Assembly (NCBI RefSeq): GCF_964355755.1
Contig: NC_092678.1
Span: 2,319,922-2,379,921, forward strand
Length of the DNA stretch: 60,000 nt
DNA from: Antedon mediterranea
Lineage: Eukaryota; Echinodermata; Crinoidea; Comatulida; Antedonidae
Direction: 5' to 3'
Part shown: positions 35,101-50,400 of the stretch, piece by piece
Position numbering within the stretch: the stretch's first letter is position 1
How the letters are laid out: the number at the start of each line of letters is the position of its first letter
The notes under the pieces: generated by a model
What the model was told of the DNA's origin: nothing
Database searches by the model: none
The model's input: only the letters and a program-made list of their open reading frames with translations
Position numbers and translations under genes: made by a program

Positions 35101-38100
35101 TGAACCTAGCACCTTAATTGTAGATTTTAGACCATTAAATTTTATCATTTCATCCTTTATTTTAACTAACCTTTGTCATCTGCACATAGTTTTGTTTGAT
35201 ATAGGTATTTAAAATATCAATAATCGTATCTGTCAGTCTTTTTTTTTTTAACCCAGCCTGGGATAAATAAGATCCTATAAAAATTGCCGAACGGTTAAAA
35301 CAAGGGCGCTGTTTACCATACCCAACAATATCGGCATAGGTTTGAGGCAGACTCGCTCCTAGTGGAACAAGTCTTCTTGGATATGGATATTAGGACTATA
35401 AACCATAGGTCCAGTGTACATTAGACCATTAAATTTTATCATTTCATCCTTTATTTTAACTAACCTTTGTCATCTGCACATAGTTTTGTTTGATATAGGT
35501 ATTTAAAATATCAATAATCGTATCTGTCAGTCTTTTTTTTTTTAACCCAGCCTGGGATAAATAAGATCCTATAAAAATTGCCGAACGGTTAAAACAAGGG
35601 CGCTGTTTACCATACCCAACAATATCGGCATAGGTTTGAGGCAGACTCGCTCCTAGTGGAACAAGTCTTCTTGGATATGGATATTAGGACTATAAACCAT
35701 AGGTCCAGTGTACAAAGTTTGTCCATGTGCACTTTAAAGAACCCAGACGAGTAGGGAGTTACCGCGGTGAACTGGTTCATCTGATAGGAAAATGATCAAT
35801 TTACTATTGGTAATCCTTGGTATGGCCACATGTGTCTAAAGACATTAAAAAAAGTAAAAATATTGATGCGCCGCTGTATGGCTCGGTGCACTTTTATGTA
35901 TACCCAACCTCATTCCAATTGTCATACAATTGTGACAGATATATTTATGATATTTTATGCCTGTCATACATACTAGAGCATGGTTTATTTATAATTTCAT
36001 ATTTCATTACGTAGATTTAATGTTGAATTGAAAATATAGGTAACTGTATTTTCTTAAACTTTTGCACTGATAATGTTAATTGATTTAAGTTGATATTATT
36101 TTATTGAAATAGTTTACTTGATATTGCATGTGTTGTACAGTGTTATATTGTTTGTTCTGTTCTTAAAGTTGTCAGTAAGGTTCTAGCATGATTTGTATTC
36201 CGTTTTCGAGAGTGTGATTTTAACAACCATTTTGTATAATATTAATTGATGGTACATCATTCAAAAAATATAATTTGTCCTTTTTCTAGGAATTTGATGC
36301 TAACCAATCAGAGACTACATCAGTTCAGGGGTCAGATTTTGCGATGGATAACCCAGACAGTCTTCTAGAGCAGCTCTTCACAGCTGTTATCATGCATAGG
36401 GATACCAACGGCCGATTTATTAGCGCCCTCTTTAGGAAGCTTCCTAAACCGGCCCAATTTCCTGACTACTACGACGTGATTGATAACCCTATTGATATGA
36501 AAGATATGGCAAAGAAAATTCGAGTGAGTTTTATTTTATATCAGTTTTTTAATTTTAAAAAGTTGGATGAGTTTGGATTGACTAAAAATCAATAAAGCAT
36601 AACCAACATCTGCACATGCTTACAAATTAATTCATGTTGTAATAGCTTCCACTGCTACAACACATTCCAAAAATAAGTCTAGTCGGAAGATTTATATGAA
36701 GATGTTTCTTAAAATGCACTGCTTTTTCAAAAACCTTTCATCCCAATTTTCATCTTCTTTAGGGTGGTAAATACGTGGGCTTAAACGACCTAGTAGAAGA
36801 TATGAACCTGATGGTGCGTAACGCAAAGACTTTCAACGAGCCTGGCTCTCAAGTGTACAAGGATGCATGTACGCTAAAGAAGGTTATCTTGTCAAAAGCT
36901 AAAGAACTCGAAAGACGAAAGGAGAACACGCCAGGAGGAGAGAAGACCAAGTCATCAGAGAGGATAAAGTAAGTGTAACTGTTATTGATTATTACGTAAG
37001 GAGCACAGCAAGTAGAGTGGCTGCGTGTTTAAGACAGGGCACTGCAAACTAAAGCAATAATATAGCCCTGGCAGTAAAACAAGTCCTCTTTTATAAGGAC
37101 ATTTTAATCATGCACATTCCCACTTATTCAATTTAATTCAATTCAATTTATTGTCATAAGATACATCATTGTGAAATAATATTACAGTGTGTTTTTTTTT
37201 TTTAAATTAGAATGCACTTATACTGGAGAAACATAAATAAGCCTAGAGGGTTTTAAGGCTAGTTCCACCAGAAAAAAAATAATTCAAAAAGTATATATAA
37301 TACATGTTTCAAAAGTAGTCAATAAATAAATAAATGAAAATAAAATATGGATAAATAAATAACAAGAATAAAGAAAAAATAATAAAAAATGTAAGCTACA
37401 TACACAAGCACAACAAGACACATGACAAAAACACGTGACAGAATGAGGACAGAAGGGACAAAGACGCTGGACAAGAGTTAAAAAACTGGGTTAGAGGATA
37501 ACGACTGAATTCTTATGGGAGATCGATTTAATACTTTGATACCAACGATGATTTGTAGCTAAACTTGAAGGATTCGAAAGAGCGGTTAGTTAGGGAGGTG
37601 TGAAAAGAATTCTATAAAATAGGGCCAGTGGATTTAATTGAATTTCTTGCTGTGGAATGGTTATTGATTGGGATATATTTATTAGAGTTGCGGGTGTTAT
37701 AATTGTAAACTTTGGTTTTTTTTTGTAAAGAATCGGTTAAATGTGAAAGGAAGTTTCTGATTACTAAATTTGTGCATGAACAAAGCAGTCTGTAATTTAT
37801 TTATGTCGAAGATGTTAAGAGTTTTTACTTTGTAGAAAAGGGGTTTGGAATGAGTGAGGTGTTGGGAATGGATCGCCTTTAAAGAACCCAGTAAATCTGT
37901 TGGAATGTGTAGGGGGCTACCCCAATGTACTGGTCCATTTCAGCCTCTGTTTTTAATCATTACGTCACTTTTTTACCACAAGAGGAATAACTACTTAACT
38001 TAGCGAGAAAAATCATTCAAATCAAATATAGTAATCTGTACTTCTGTATATTAAAAGTGTCATATACCCATTATACCATTTCAGTCAATACGACTATGTT

Positions 38101-41100
38101 AAAGTTACAGTTTTACTTTTATCGCGCAGCTCCTTTTTGTTCATAAGAACGGAAGCATTGGGAAACAGTTACCATGCAGTAGCTTATAGTTTACTACGGC
38201 TGGAAAATGGGTATTTGGAAACTCGGACTGATCATGCGCACACCCCAAAGCATTTCTGGGAAAAGAGTATAAAAACATTTGCTGATAAATATTGAGATGC
38301 ATGTAGCATAATTATTGTGAGATGAGCAGCGGCGTGTAAGAAATATTTCTTGTTTCTCCATCTAGGAAAAGACGAAGCAACTTCAATCAAGATCAAGAGC
38401 AAGATCAAGATGTGGAGAACACATCTGCCGTAGACATGGCTCTTGACCTGCCATCAGATGGAGAGGATGAGACACCATTGGCACCGATGCAGTACGAGGA
38501 AGGCGATGAATGGGATGCGGAAAGCTTCCTGATGGATGCTAACGATGTCTTGCATGTGCTTTTTGACATCATTGTCAAACAGAAGAACTCCATTGGGCAG
38601 TTTATCTCGGAACCATTCTTCAGATTACCGAGTCGAAGGCATTATCCAGATTATTATGAGGAGATTAAAAACCCAATGGGATTAGGGAAAATCCGATCTA
38701 AGCTTAAGGTTATTATTATTTTTGTTTTCTTAATTCCTTTTCTTTATGTTTAGATCAGTTAAATTAATGTTATTATATCAAGTACCCATCATTTTCCTCC
38801 AATGCAATTTTTGACGCCATCTCTTCATAATACATTCATTAACATGTTTTTTTTAAATTCAATTTTAGAGTGGCAAATTTGAATCTCTGGAGGAACTAGG
38901 CCATGATTTGGACCTAGTATTTGCTAACGCTAAGCAGTACAACAAATCTACAAGTCGCTTGTACAAAGATGCTGACAAGTTACAGAGACTGTTACACATC
39001 AAGAAAAGAGAGCTGTTGAAGTTAGACGTAAAGGTAAGTTATTGGCTTGAAACACATATATAAGGTTTGTTATAATAGCAAGTGGCCGAGTTGATCAGGC
39101 GTGAAAGACCCTTTACATCTGTGGCAACTTTTCTCACCTAAGCATTCGGTAGACTATAATGAGTCTTTCGGTTGGAACTCTTTAATAACATATCTTCTCC
39201 AAGCACTACAGTCTTTGATAAAGTGTCTGCCTCGATTAGGATCATTCCTGCTACCATTTTCTTAAAACCATCCGGCCATCTGTTTCTGTGTCTTCCTGTG
39301 GCGTCTTTTCTATTGCATGGATATGGTGGCATAGAAATTTCAAAATGACAATTGTTTTTGACTGAATTGTGTAGACCTCTAAATGTTGGGTTTGTGATTT
39401 CCCCACCCAAAAAGCTTTACCTCTAAAACCCCCTTTTTTTTATTTTCCTGTTATCAATTATTCCTTTGCAACAGTGAGACAATTTGACACCAAAATAAGA
39501 CTGGTTTTGTTGTAAAAACTCTGTCTACACTATCAAACTAAAGTTTGATTGTGAAAAAAATGTGATGTGTCCATATATGGACATGATCATATCACTACCA
39601 TATTTGGGCACATCACACTTTTTTTGTCTAGTTTTATAGTGTAGACAAGGCTTTAAAAACACCCGTATTTTGTGTTTCAATAATCTATGATGGGAAAACA
39701 GCTACATCTTTCATATTATTATATACTTGCTTTATTTTTAATATTATATTATTTCAGTTTGTAGATAATTATAATGTTCTTTGCTATTTTATTTATATCC
39801 TTTATGTTATGTATTTTTCAATGAGAAGCAAATAAATCAATAAAAAATCAAATTCAAAGAGCTTTATTAATAATTAAGACATTTTCAATAGAATAAAAAA
39901 AATATAATATATTTTAAATCTAAAAAACATGGATTTCTATACCAAATAATTTATTTTAAATATGGAATAGATGGTTATTATAGACTTGAATTGTATTTTC
40001 TGAAATATAATTTTAATATTTGTATTAAATTTATTATAATTAATAATTAACAATTAGCGATAATCTCTATCAGTGGATAATAAACTATGGGTGTATATTA
40101 CTATCAGATTTAAGAAATAACTTTATTTAAAAGCTGTAAATTAAATTGTTTTTAGGATACTGTAGGCATAGAGGATGATAGGTATTAAACTATAGAAGAC
40201 AATGATATTATTTCTGCTGAGTGACTAGAGATATTAAATAATGAATATGATTAAATAAATTTTATCATGACTTTATATTAAAAATATTATGTTAATCAGG
40301 AACATTATTCCTTATTCCCTCGGGAATTTCCAAGGATGAAAACGTGAATAAGTAAATTAAGTTTTGCTGTTAAATATACTGTAAAGGAAATTGGGAACAC
40401 AAAGAGATTGATGACTTTTGTCCTCAAACAAACAGCTATGCAAATGAGAGTATTCCCTGCAGTCCTATTGGCCAAGGACAAAGGCCATCCTTAAAAACTG
40501 CTCAAGCATGACCCAAAGTAAATAAAGCTCTGCTAATGCATTGACACAAAGAATAGAACACACAGGCTGCGCTATCAAAATAACATGTGCATGTACAATA
40601 CCAGGTTTCACTGATTTTAATTCTCTTATTGAGAATATTTATATTCATATATTTATGATGCAGTTACTGGACTCAAAGAAAGTACGTAGTTTATAGATAT
40701 TTTAATTTTTAAAATCTTAATATTTAAGAATCCATTGTTTAATTTACGCAGCCGTCCACATTCTGTGTAACTGTAATGATAATATTTGTATGTAGTTCAA
40801 TATTCAGATTTTCTATAATTTATAAATTAGTGGGCATAAGAAATATTTATATGTATATTATATTTCATTACATAATTTGTGATAATTAGACATTATATAT
40901 TGACCCATTATTCATATGGTATTCAATTTAAATCCACTCTCACATCAAATCTGCTTCCAATAAAATGTGTGATTTACCCAAAGTCAAACTTTAGAACTGG
41001 TACTAAGAAATATATGCCGTCTATCTTTGTGACGATTTCTTCTAGTTTGTTTACTGAGATAGTAACTACTAAATTAGGAGTGTGTTCCCCATTTTCTAGT

Positions 41101-44100
41101 CATGTTAATATTTTAAAAAGTGACTGAATACAGATCTAACTTTTTTATTTATTTCAGAGAGATTTAGAAGATAATGAAGGGGGTATTGGAAAGAAACGGC
41201 GCATGTTTAAGCAAGAGGATGGTGACATAGATGACAAGATAGTGATGAAGCAACGGATGCTACAACTATGTGATAAGTTGGCCAAATATCAGGTATAATA
41301 TAAAGATGTTCTTAACAAAGATTTTCTGATTTTTTTTTTTTATAAATGAGAGTAAGAAAAGATAAATTGAATTGAAGATGTATTGTCCACAAAAACATGA
41401 AAAATGACGATTTATAAAATAAGACTTTGAATAGGCCATTCTACAGTTTTTAGCTTTATTAAAACATCCCCAAGCAAACTGTTGGTTCTTTGTGTTTAGG
41501 ATGAGACTGGTCGCTATCCAATTGAATTGTTCTTAGAGAAGCCATCAAAGAAGCTGTATCCAGATTACTACCAAGTGATCACAGAACCCATTGATCTCAC
41601 CACAATACGGAATGACATCGAGGCAGAAAGTGTAAGTGAGATAGTAACATTACTATTTAGAATAAATATAAATTAAAAAAATTAAAGGGTTTGCAAAATA
41701 ATTACTGACAGATCATTCTTTTTATTTTCGTAGTATCCAAATGAGGAAGCTGTTATGGGCAGCTTTCAACTGATGTTCAACAATGCCAGGCTTTACAATG
41801 AAGAAGGCTCCCTAGTTTACCAAGATGCCAACTTGCTAGAATCCATCCTGAAGAAAAATTACAGGGAGTTAGGTCCTCTTCCTGGTAAGCAATAAGATAG
41901 GGGGCTCTTGAATTACGACGAACTATGACCTATGAACTTTCTATGTTATGTTAATTAATTGTGCACATATGGGTTATTTGGAGGGCTTCCTAACTTTGTT
42001 TTTGTGGATTCAAGGTCCAGACGATGCCCATTGACACAAAAACATATGTCCTAGGTCTGAACGGAGCCAACTTCCAGACGTTGCCCATTGACACAAAAAC
42101 ATATGTCCTAGGTCTGAACAGAGCCAACATTAGATTTCTTAGTCCTAGAGGTCATACATTAGATGTATATTTAATGTAAATTTTCTTTAATTAAGTACGT
42201 TTCTCTTTGCACGGTTGTAGCCCAAACCTTCAGCATTCCTCATTGTTGATGGTTTGTTTAAATTCATAACATGTGCTACAGTAACGTGCCTACTGGTAGC
42301 ACTTTCAGCAGTATCTCATTGCTGACAGTGTCACACGTAGGCCAACATAGCTTGCTATCTCCATCATTATGTGTTCAGTTTGTGTTGGATTTCATTTCTA
42401 AATGTATTTGATATTATCTCTCATAGGTAAACCTAAGTATGGAAGCCCAAAGAAAGCATCGCTTGCCAACTTGCCCAAAGGACCAGCACCACTTTCCCAA
42501 AAGCTCAGTTCACTGTATGCTGTCATCAGAGATTATCGGGATACTGCGCAGCGAGAATTAGCTGTACCTTTCATTCGACTACCATCCAAAAATGTAATGT
42601 ATATTTTGTTATATTTGTCTGTGGGTAAAAATTGTTTATACAGGTATGTCTAACAATTTGAGAGATTACAGGTTAAAACCTCTAGAAATATTTGATTGCT
42701 TATGAATATGTATTTTCTATATTATTTATTTTTATAGGAGTATCCTGAATACTATCAAGTAATTAAGAAGCCAATCGATATGCAACGCATTCAACAACGT
42801 ATGAATGGTAAACAGTACGAAACGATAGACGATATGGTCAACGATTTTCTCCTACTGTTTGACAATGCTTGTAAATTTAACGAGCCGGACTCGTGGATCT
42901 ACAAAGACGCTCTGACGCTTCAGAGAGAGCTTATACGTGCCAGGCGTGAACTGACCGGCGACGAAGTGTCTGGAGTGCCAGAGGTTATGTCCATGGTGAG
43001 AGAAATTCTTACGAGTTTGTTTGTGTCGGTTGCCAATCATCAAGATGAAGAAGGGCGTTGTTACAGTGACTCACTTGCAGAAATACCAATGGAGAAAAAA
43101 GAGGGGGAAGAGGCGGTTGAAGAAACAGCACAAGATGATCAATCACAAACATCGGAACCTAAACAAAAGTATGTATTGCTTTTTAATCTACCAGTTCTCC
43201 TCCTTCTGTAAACTTGTGAAACTAGACAGTAAAATTAAAAGATGTGAAGTGAACTTAAGATAGTTTACTGTAGACCAAAACGAAGAACAACGTTTGAAAT
43301 GTATTTGATGTTGCTATGAGATTAAGCTATACCATATGATTTTGAAGCCAAGTGTTTTGTTAATCAAGTAATGTTCACATATAGCGTTCAGTAAGAATAA
43401 ATTAAAGTCTGTTTTTTTAGGCCGGCCCCAGCATTGGATTTAGATACCCTACGCAAATTCCTAGACAGAAGATGTTTTCGTAGGCTAGATCGATTCCAGG
43501 ATGGAATGTTTGAGATATTTGAACGGGCTAGACAGCTTTCAAGAACAGACTCTCAGGTACGGAAAAACTAATTTTCTAAGACATTATTTTTTGTATTCAA
43601 TTTCAAAGCATCATTATTATTATTTTTATTTGCTTTGTTTGTTTTTAGTTTAATTAATTAAATTTTAATACTTTGCACAGTTGTAGCCCAAACTATCAGC
43701 ATTCCCCATTGTTGATGGGTTGTTTAAATTCATAACATGTGCTACAGTAACGTGCCTACTGGTAGCACTTTCAGCAGTATCTCATTGCTGACAGTGTCAC
43801 ACGTAGGCTAACATAACCAATTTCATGAAACTAAAATTGAACAAAAATTGTAATGAACCAATGTAAAACCCTGTCTACACTATCAAATTAGTTTGACAAA
43901 AAATGTGTGATGTGCCCATATATGGTAGTGATATGACATCATCATGTTCATATATGGGCACATCACATTTTTTTGTCACATAATAGTATTACGAAGAGAT
44001 CGCGACCGCAAAGGCGGTGGCGTATGTACGTATATAAGGGATGACATCGCGTTTAACCGGCGTTCAGATATTGAATCCGACGAAGCTGAAGTACTTTGGA

Positions 44101-47100
44101 TTGAACTGATCCTGCCTAAAACCAAACCCATTATAATTGGAACATGTTACAGACCACCAAAGCAAACGAACTTTCTAACTCTGTTTGAAAATATGTTATC
44201 TAAAATTGGAATGGACAGTGAATTAATTGTTGTTGGCGATTTTAATATATGTACTTTAACAAAGTCATCTTTATTGAATAGCTATAATCAAATTCTAAGT
44301 ATGTTTAGTTTAAGTAACAAAGTAACTGAACCAACTAGGATATGCCCTACAGTTGCTTCATGCCTCGATCATATATTATGTAATAATGAGAATAAGATAA
44401 GCCAATCGGGTACAATCGCAACAGGTCTAAGCGATCACTTAATGACATTTTGTACACGGAAAACTATTAAACTTAAGTTCAATGGACATAAAAATGTATA
44501 TATCAGATCACTAAAAAACTATACCGTTGATCAATTTAGAAACATACTAATAGATATCGATTGGTCAGTAGTTACCTCTATCGGAGATGTAAATGAAGCT
44601 CTGTATAAATTTAATGCATTACTTTTGGCTGCTATTGATTCCATTGCCCCCCTTAAAAACATTAGAATGAAACAAAGAACGGAACCATGGTTAACTAGAG
44701 AAATATTACAAGACATTGAAACCAGAGATAAATTATTAAATATGTATAATAAAAACAAGAATAATACCGACTTATTAATACAATTTCGCAAACTAAGAAA
44801 TAAAATACAGCGTGATATAAATAAAGCTAAATCAAATCATTTGTTAAACAAGGCTGAAGAAAATAAAAATAACCCTAAAAAATTATGGAAAATGTTTAAA
44901 GGTCTAGGCTATAGTAATACATCTAAGGATAGTGCTAAAACGGTTATTGACCTGCCCAATGGTACTAAATGTTTCGACCCAGCTAAAATTGCTTCTTGCT
45001 TCAACGAATATTTTACTACTATTGCAGCCAATTTGGTCAGTAAACTTCCATCCCCTAAGAATGTGTATGACTGTACGTCGTCCAAACTTAAGGATTTCTA
45101 TAGAACCGTTAGTGGCAATAACTTTATGCTCAACTCAGTGGACGAAGACTTTATATATAGTGAATTAAACAAACTTAATGCGACAAAAAGCACGGGTGTC
45201 GATAAGATACCTCCCCGCTTCATAAAAGATGGGGCTGAAATTCTAAAAGTTCCCATTACCTACATAATTAATTTATCAATTAGTACCAGTACAGTCCCAG
45301 AAGACATGAAAAAGGCCAAGGTCATACCTCTTTATAAAAAAGGTAGTAGAACCGATATTGGAAACTATCGCCCTATAAGTATACTCAGTACAAGGTCTAA
45401 AATTTTAGAGAAGGCTGTTTTTATTCAAATCGAAAAATACCTTACTGAAAACAACGTATTGTATAAATATCAATCTGGATTTCGAGCTGCCTTCTCTACT
45501 GACACATGTTTGATAGACTTAGTTGATTCCCTTAAAACCCAAACTTCTAAGGGAAATTTCTCGGGTATGGTGTTGGTCGATTTAAAGAAGGCATTTGACA
45601 CTGTAGATCATGACATTTTATGTAATAAGCTTAAATTAATGGGTATTGGATCTATTGAATGGTTCAAATCTTACTTATCAATAAGAAAGCAAATAGTAAC
45701 TGTTGATGATCATTGCTCTCAATCTTGTACTGTTACATGCGGGGTTCCTCAAGGAAGTATCCTTGGACCCCTTTTGTTCTTATGTTTTGTTAATGACATG
45801 GTAACTTGTATTGATCCTGATTGTAAACTCCTTCTATACGCTGATGACAGTGCAATTGTTTATTCACACAGAAATCCAGATATTATTTCTAAGAAGCTAG
45901 GGTCAACACTAGACTCCTTGTGTGATTGGCTTGTAGACAATAAGTTAACAATTAACCTGGATAAAACTGAGTGTATACTATTTGGTTCTAAGAGAAAAAC
46001 TAAAAATGTTAACAATTTTAATGTCTCAACAAATGGTAACAATATCAACACTAGTAATTGTGTCAAGTATCCGGGTATTGAAATAGATCAAAATTTAACG
46101 TGTTCTGAATATGCATGTAAAACCATTAAGAAAATTAATAATAGGCTTAAGTTTATGTACCGCCAACGTAAGATACTAAGTTGTAAGAATCGTAAACTAT
46201 TATGCTCTGCTCTCATCCAATGTGTTTTTGATTATGCTGCATCTTCTTGGTTCTGTGGAACCAGTAAAGCTATCCAAAGAAAACTACAAATTGCTCAAAA
46301 CAAAATGGTTAGACTCATAAAAGGAGTTGAACCCAGAAGACATATAGGTGCTGATCAATTAGACGATTATGGATTGTTAAATGTAAAATATCGAGTAAAG
46401 TTCTTGCAAATTAGCCAAGTTCATAAAATATTTATGGGCAGAAGTGCTTCATACCTAAACGAAAACTTTCGTAGAGTTAATAACTTACATGGTCACTTCA
46501 CTCGTGGTAGTAAACTCAATTTTGTTGTACCTAAAGTCCAAGGCATAGAATGTAATACGTTCTATTTTAATGCAATCAGAGAATGGAATAACCTTCCTGA
46601 CTATATTAAACAAATTTCCAACACATCTAAATTTAAAACTGAATTGAAACAATATTACAAAATTAAACATAGATAAATTATTATTGTGCCATTATATCAG
46701 ATGTTTTGCTTATATGCTTATATATTTATGAACCCCGTCTTATAATGTTTGTTTTGTTAAAATTATAATTACTATCTTTTTAGGGACCACATTGGAATTA
46801 AGTTGTTTTACTTTAAACGACTTTATGTGTTTTCCCGTGCATCGTCAGACTTCATTAATCCCGCCATTTTTATTTGCTTTTTTGATGTACATGTATATTA
46901 ATATTTAAGGTGATTTTATATATTATTGATGTATTTTTAATGTTATTTATTGAGATGCCAAATAAATGAAAGAAAAGAAATAGACAGGGCTCAAGCAATA
47001 ATATTAGTTTTGTTCCTTTTATTAATCTAGTTGTATGAAGATGTGGTGGAACTACAGAAATTCTTTATTACAATACGAGATGAAATTTGCAAGAATGGTG

Positions 47101-47413
47101 AGATTCTACTCTCACCTGCTCTCAGCTATACACACAGACATCTTCAAAATGCCTTGGACAAAGAAAAGAAAGAAAAACTACCAAATGAGGTTAAAAAACA
47201 GATATTTTTCTCAATTTAATAGGATAGGACACTTGACTATCATACGAAAAGACCTGAGTTAAATTAAAAAATACTAAGGACGATAAGGTGGCACCGTTAG
47301 AAACAGGCCACCATACTACATAATGCTGAGGCTTAGTAAAATGAGCTGCTAACAGAATAAATGTAAAATTCACCTTTGCTTAAAATCATATTTAAATTGG
47401 TTTGTATTACCTG

Positions 47414-47445
<32 letters not shown>

Positions 47446-50400
47446 ATCAATATTTATAAAGCGTCAATTCAAAGACCGAGGTACAAAATCAAAGGCGCTG
47501 GGCATGTTAGTGGTTGAAAAAATTAGTTTTGAGCAATTTTTTAAATAAGGCAACAGAAGAGCAGTGTTTAATTTGTGGGGGGAGTGAATTCCAGAGTGTG
47601 TGTGCTGCAAAAGAAAACGATCTATGACCAAAGGTTTTAGTGGCTATGCGTGGAACAGAGAGTAAAAAATCTAAGAGTCCGTCCAGGAACATAAAAGGTG
47701 ATTAATTGACGGATGTAAGCAGGTTGGTTGAAAGAAGTGCTTTAAAAGTAAGGAGCAAGATTTTAAATTTGATATATTGTAATAATTAAATATTAAAACA
47801 CTTTTACTTACAGTTAAAAGAAGATGCAGAAAAGAAAGAGGAAGAGGGGAAGCAGGAGGAAGAAGTAATCAAGGCAGGAGAGGAAGGAGATCCAGATGGG
47901 TTGGTTGTCCAGGGCCAGACATACAGAATTGGGGATTTCATCTATGTTGAACCAAGGTAAGACAATCTATTTATAGAATACCGACTTGTTGTAGGGCCAG
48001 ACATACAAAATTGGGGATTTCATCTGTGTTGCAGACAATGTATTTGCAGATTCCATCTATGTTTAACCAATGCAAGTGGTTCTGTGGCTTGGTGCCTGAC
48101 TATCTTGCTTACAAATCCCAGCGTCTTTAGTTCAAATCCTGTTACAATTCTAGGATTTTTATGATGGACAATAAAGCCCAATATCTTAGCCTCATATGAG
48201 ACTTGGTTAAAGCTTTATATGGACATGATGATGGCATATCACTACCATATTTGGGCATATCTCTACCGTATTTGGGCATATCACTACCGTATTTGGGCAT
48301 ATCACTACCGTATTTGGGCATATCACTACCATATTTGGGCATATCACTACCGTATTTGGGCATATCACTACCGTATTTGGGCATATCACTACCGTATTTG
48401 GGCATATCACTACCGTATTTGGGCATATCACTACCCTATTTGGGCGCATCACACTATTTTGTCAAGCTATAGTTTGATAGTGTACTATTGTATTGTATAG
48501 ATTACAGACAGGGAATATTTTAATTAATATTTTACACACTAAGATTAAATACAATTTTGATTTATTATTTATTATACAGTGAGAAGAATCTAAAGCCGCA
48601 CATTGTTTGTATTGAGCGTGTCTGGCAAGATGAGGATGGCGAAAACTGGTTGCATGGCAACTGGTATCTCCGGCCACCAGAAACGTTCCACCTCGCTACC
48701 AGAAAGTTTCTTGAAAAGGTAACACTCAAAGTTGTATACATTTAAATCTGTTTACTATCATCATTATCTTTGAGTTTAGCTAAGATTAAAGTTTTTTGTA
48801 CAAAAACATACATAAAGCCTTTCAAAGTTTTGTTAAAAAGTTATGTTATATATATAAATGTAATGCTTATGTAGAGTGAGTCTATACAGGTAGGGAGCTC
48901 ACAAAATAGACTTACTTTTATAGACCATCAAGTTAAACCCATAACATTATAAATCAAAATATTAAGAAATAAGTATTAATTTAGACGCAATATATTTCCC
49001 TTTTGTTCGTTCCAGGAAGTGTTTAAGAGTGACTATTACAACAAAGTAAAATTCACCAAAGTGATTGGTCGATGTTTTGTAATGTTCGTCAAAGATTACT
49101 TCAAAACAAAACCGGAGAGTTTTCCTGAAGCGGACATTTATGTCTGTGAGTCTCGGTATTCAGCGAAAGCAAAAGCTTTTAAGAAGATTAAGGTACGTAC
49201 GCCGATATCGGTAGAAAGTTTTTCATTCAAGATGCGGTACAAAAAACAAAGCACTAGAGCATAACTAGAATGCGCATTCTTGTATACTGTGCGATAGGTT
49301 TGATACCGTCTTATAAATATGCCATAAAATGTTATCATTCTCATTGTATGTACACTGGACCAACAGATGTATGTCCCATCTAAAGGACGAGGGAACGAGA
49401 AAGTATCTTTCCTAAGGATACAAGAAATATGGAACAGATAATTCTCGAACCTATGCCTTTCGCATGCTAGGCCAATTCCCAGTCATATGTTACATCTCTC
49501 TCTGTAAGTTTGCCTTTCGCATGCTAGGCCGATTGCCAGTCATATGTTACATCTCTCTCTGTAAGTTTGCCTTTCGCATGCTAGGCCGATTGCCAGTCAT
49601 ATGTTACATCTCTCTCTGTAAGTTTGCCTTTCGCATGCTAGGCCGATTGCCAGTCATATGTTACATCTCTCTCTGTAAGTTTGCCTTTCGCATGCTAGGC
49701 CGATTGCCAGTCATATGTTACATCTCTCTCTGTAAGTTTGCCTTTCGCATGCTAGGCCGATTGGCAGTCATATGTTACATCTCTCTCTGTAAGTTTGCCT
49801 TTCACATGCTAGGCCGATTGCCAGTCATATGTTACATCTCTCTCTGTAAGTTTGCCTTTCGCATGCTAGGCCGATTGCCAGTCATATGTTACATCTCTCT
49901 CTGTAAGTTTGCCTTTCGCATGCTAGGCCGATTGCCAGTCATATGTTACATCTCTCTCTGTAAGTTTGCCTTTCGCATGCTAGGCCGATTGGCAGTCATA
50001 TGTTACATCTCTCTCTGTAAGTTTGCCTTTCGCATGCTAGGCCGATTGCCAGTCATATGTTACATCTCTCTCTGTAAGTTTGCCTTTCGCATGCTAGGCC
50101 GATTGCCAGTCATATGTTACATCTCTCTCTGTAAGTTTGCCTTTCGCATGCTAGGCCGATTGCCAGTCATATGTTACATCTCTCTCTGTAAGTTTGCCTT
50201 TCACATGCTAGGCCGATTGCCAGTCATATGTTACATCTCTCTCTGTAAGTTTGCCTTTCACATGCTAGGCCGATTGCCAGTCATATGTTACATCTCTCTC
50301 TGTAAGTTTGCCTTTCGCATGCTAGGCCGATTGCCAGTCATATGTTACATCTCTCTCTGTAAGTTTGCCTTTCGCATGCTAGGCCGATTGGCAGTCATAT

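Noticed and set aside
39138-39410. Minus-strand frame resembling the C-terminus of a LINE reverse transcriptase
   Set aside because: GRHRNRWPDGFKKM faintly recalls a GRPRKRWxDG motif, but the rest does not align and no other LINE part is nearby.
48142-48500. Several overlapping repeat-containing frames on both strands
   Set aside because: All come from the 21-bp MITE-derived minisatellite; open in several frames only because the period is a multiple of three.
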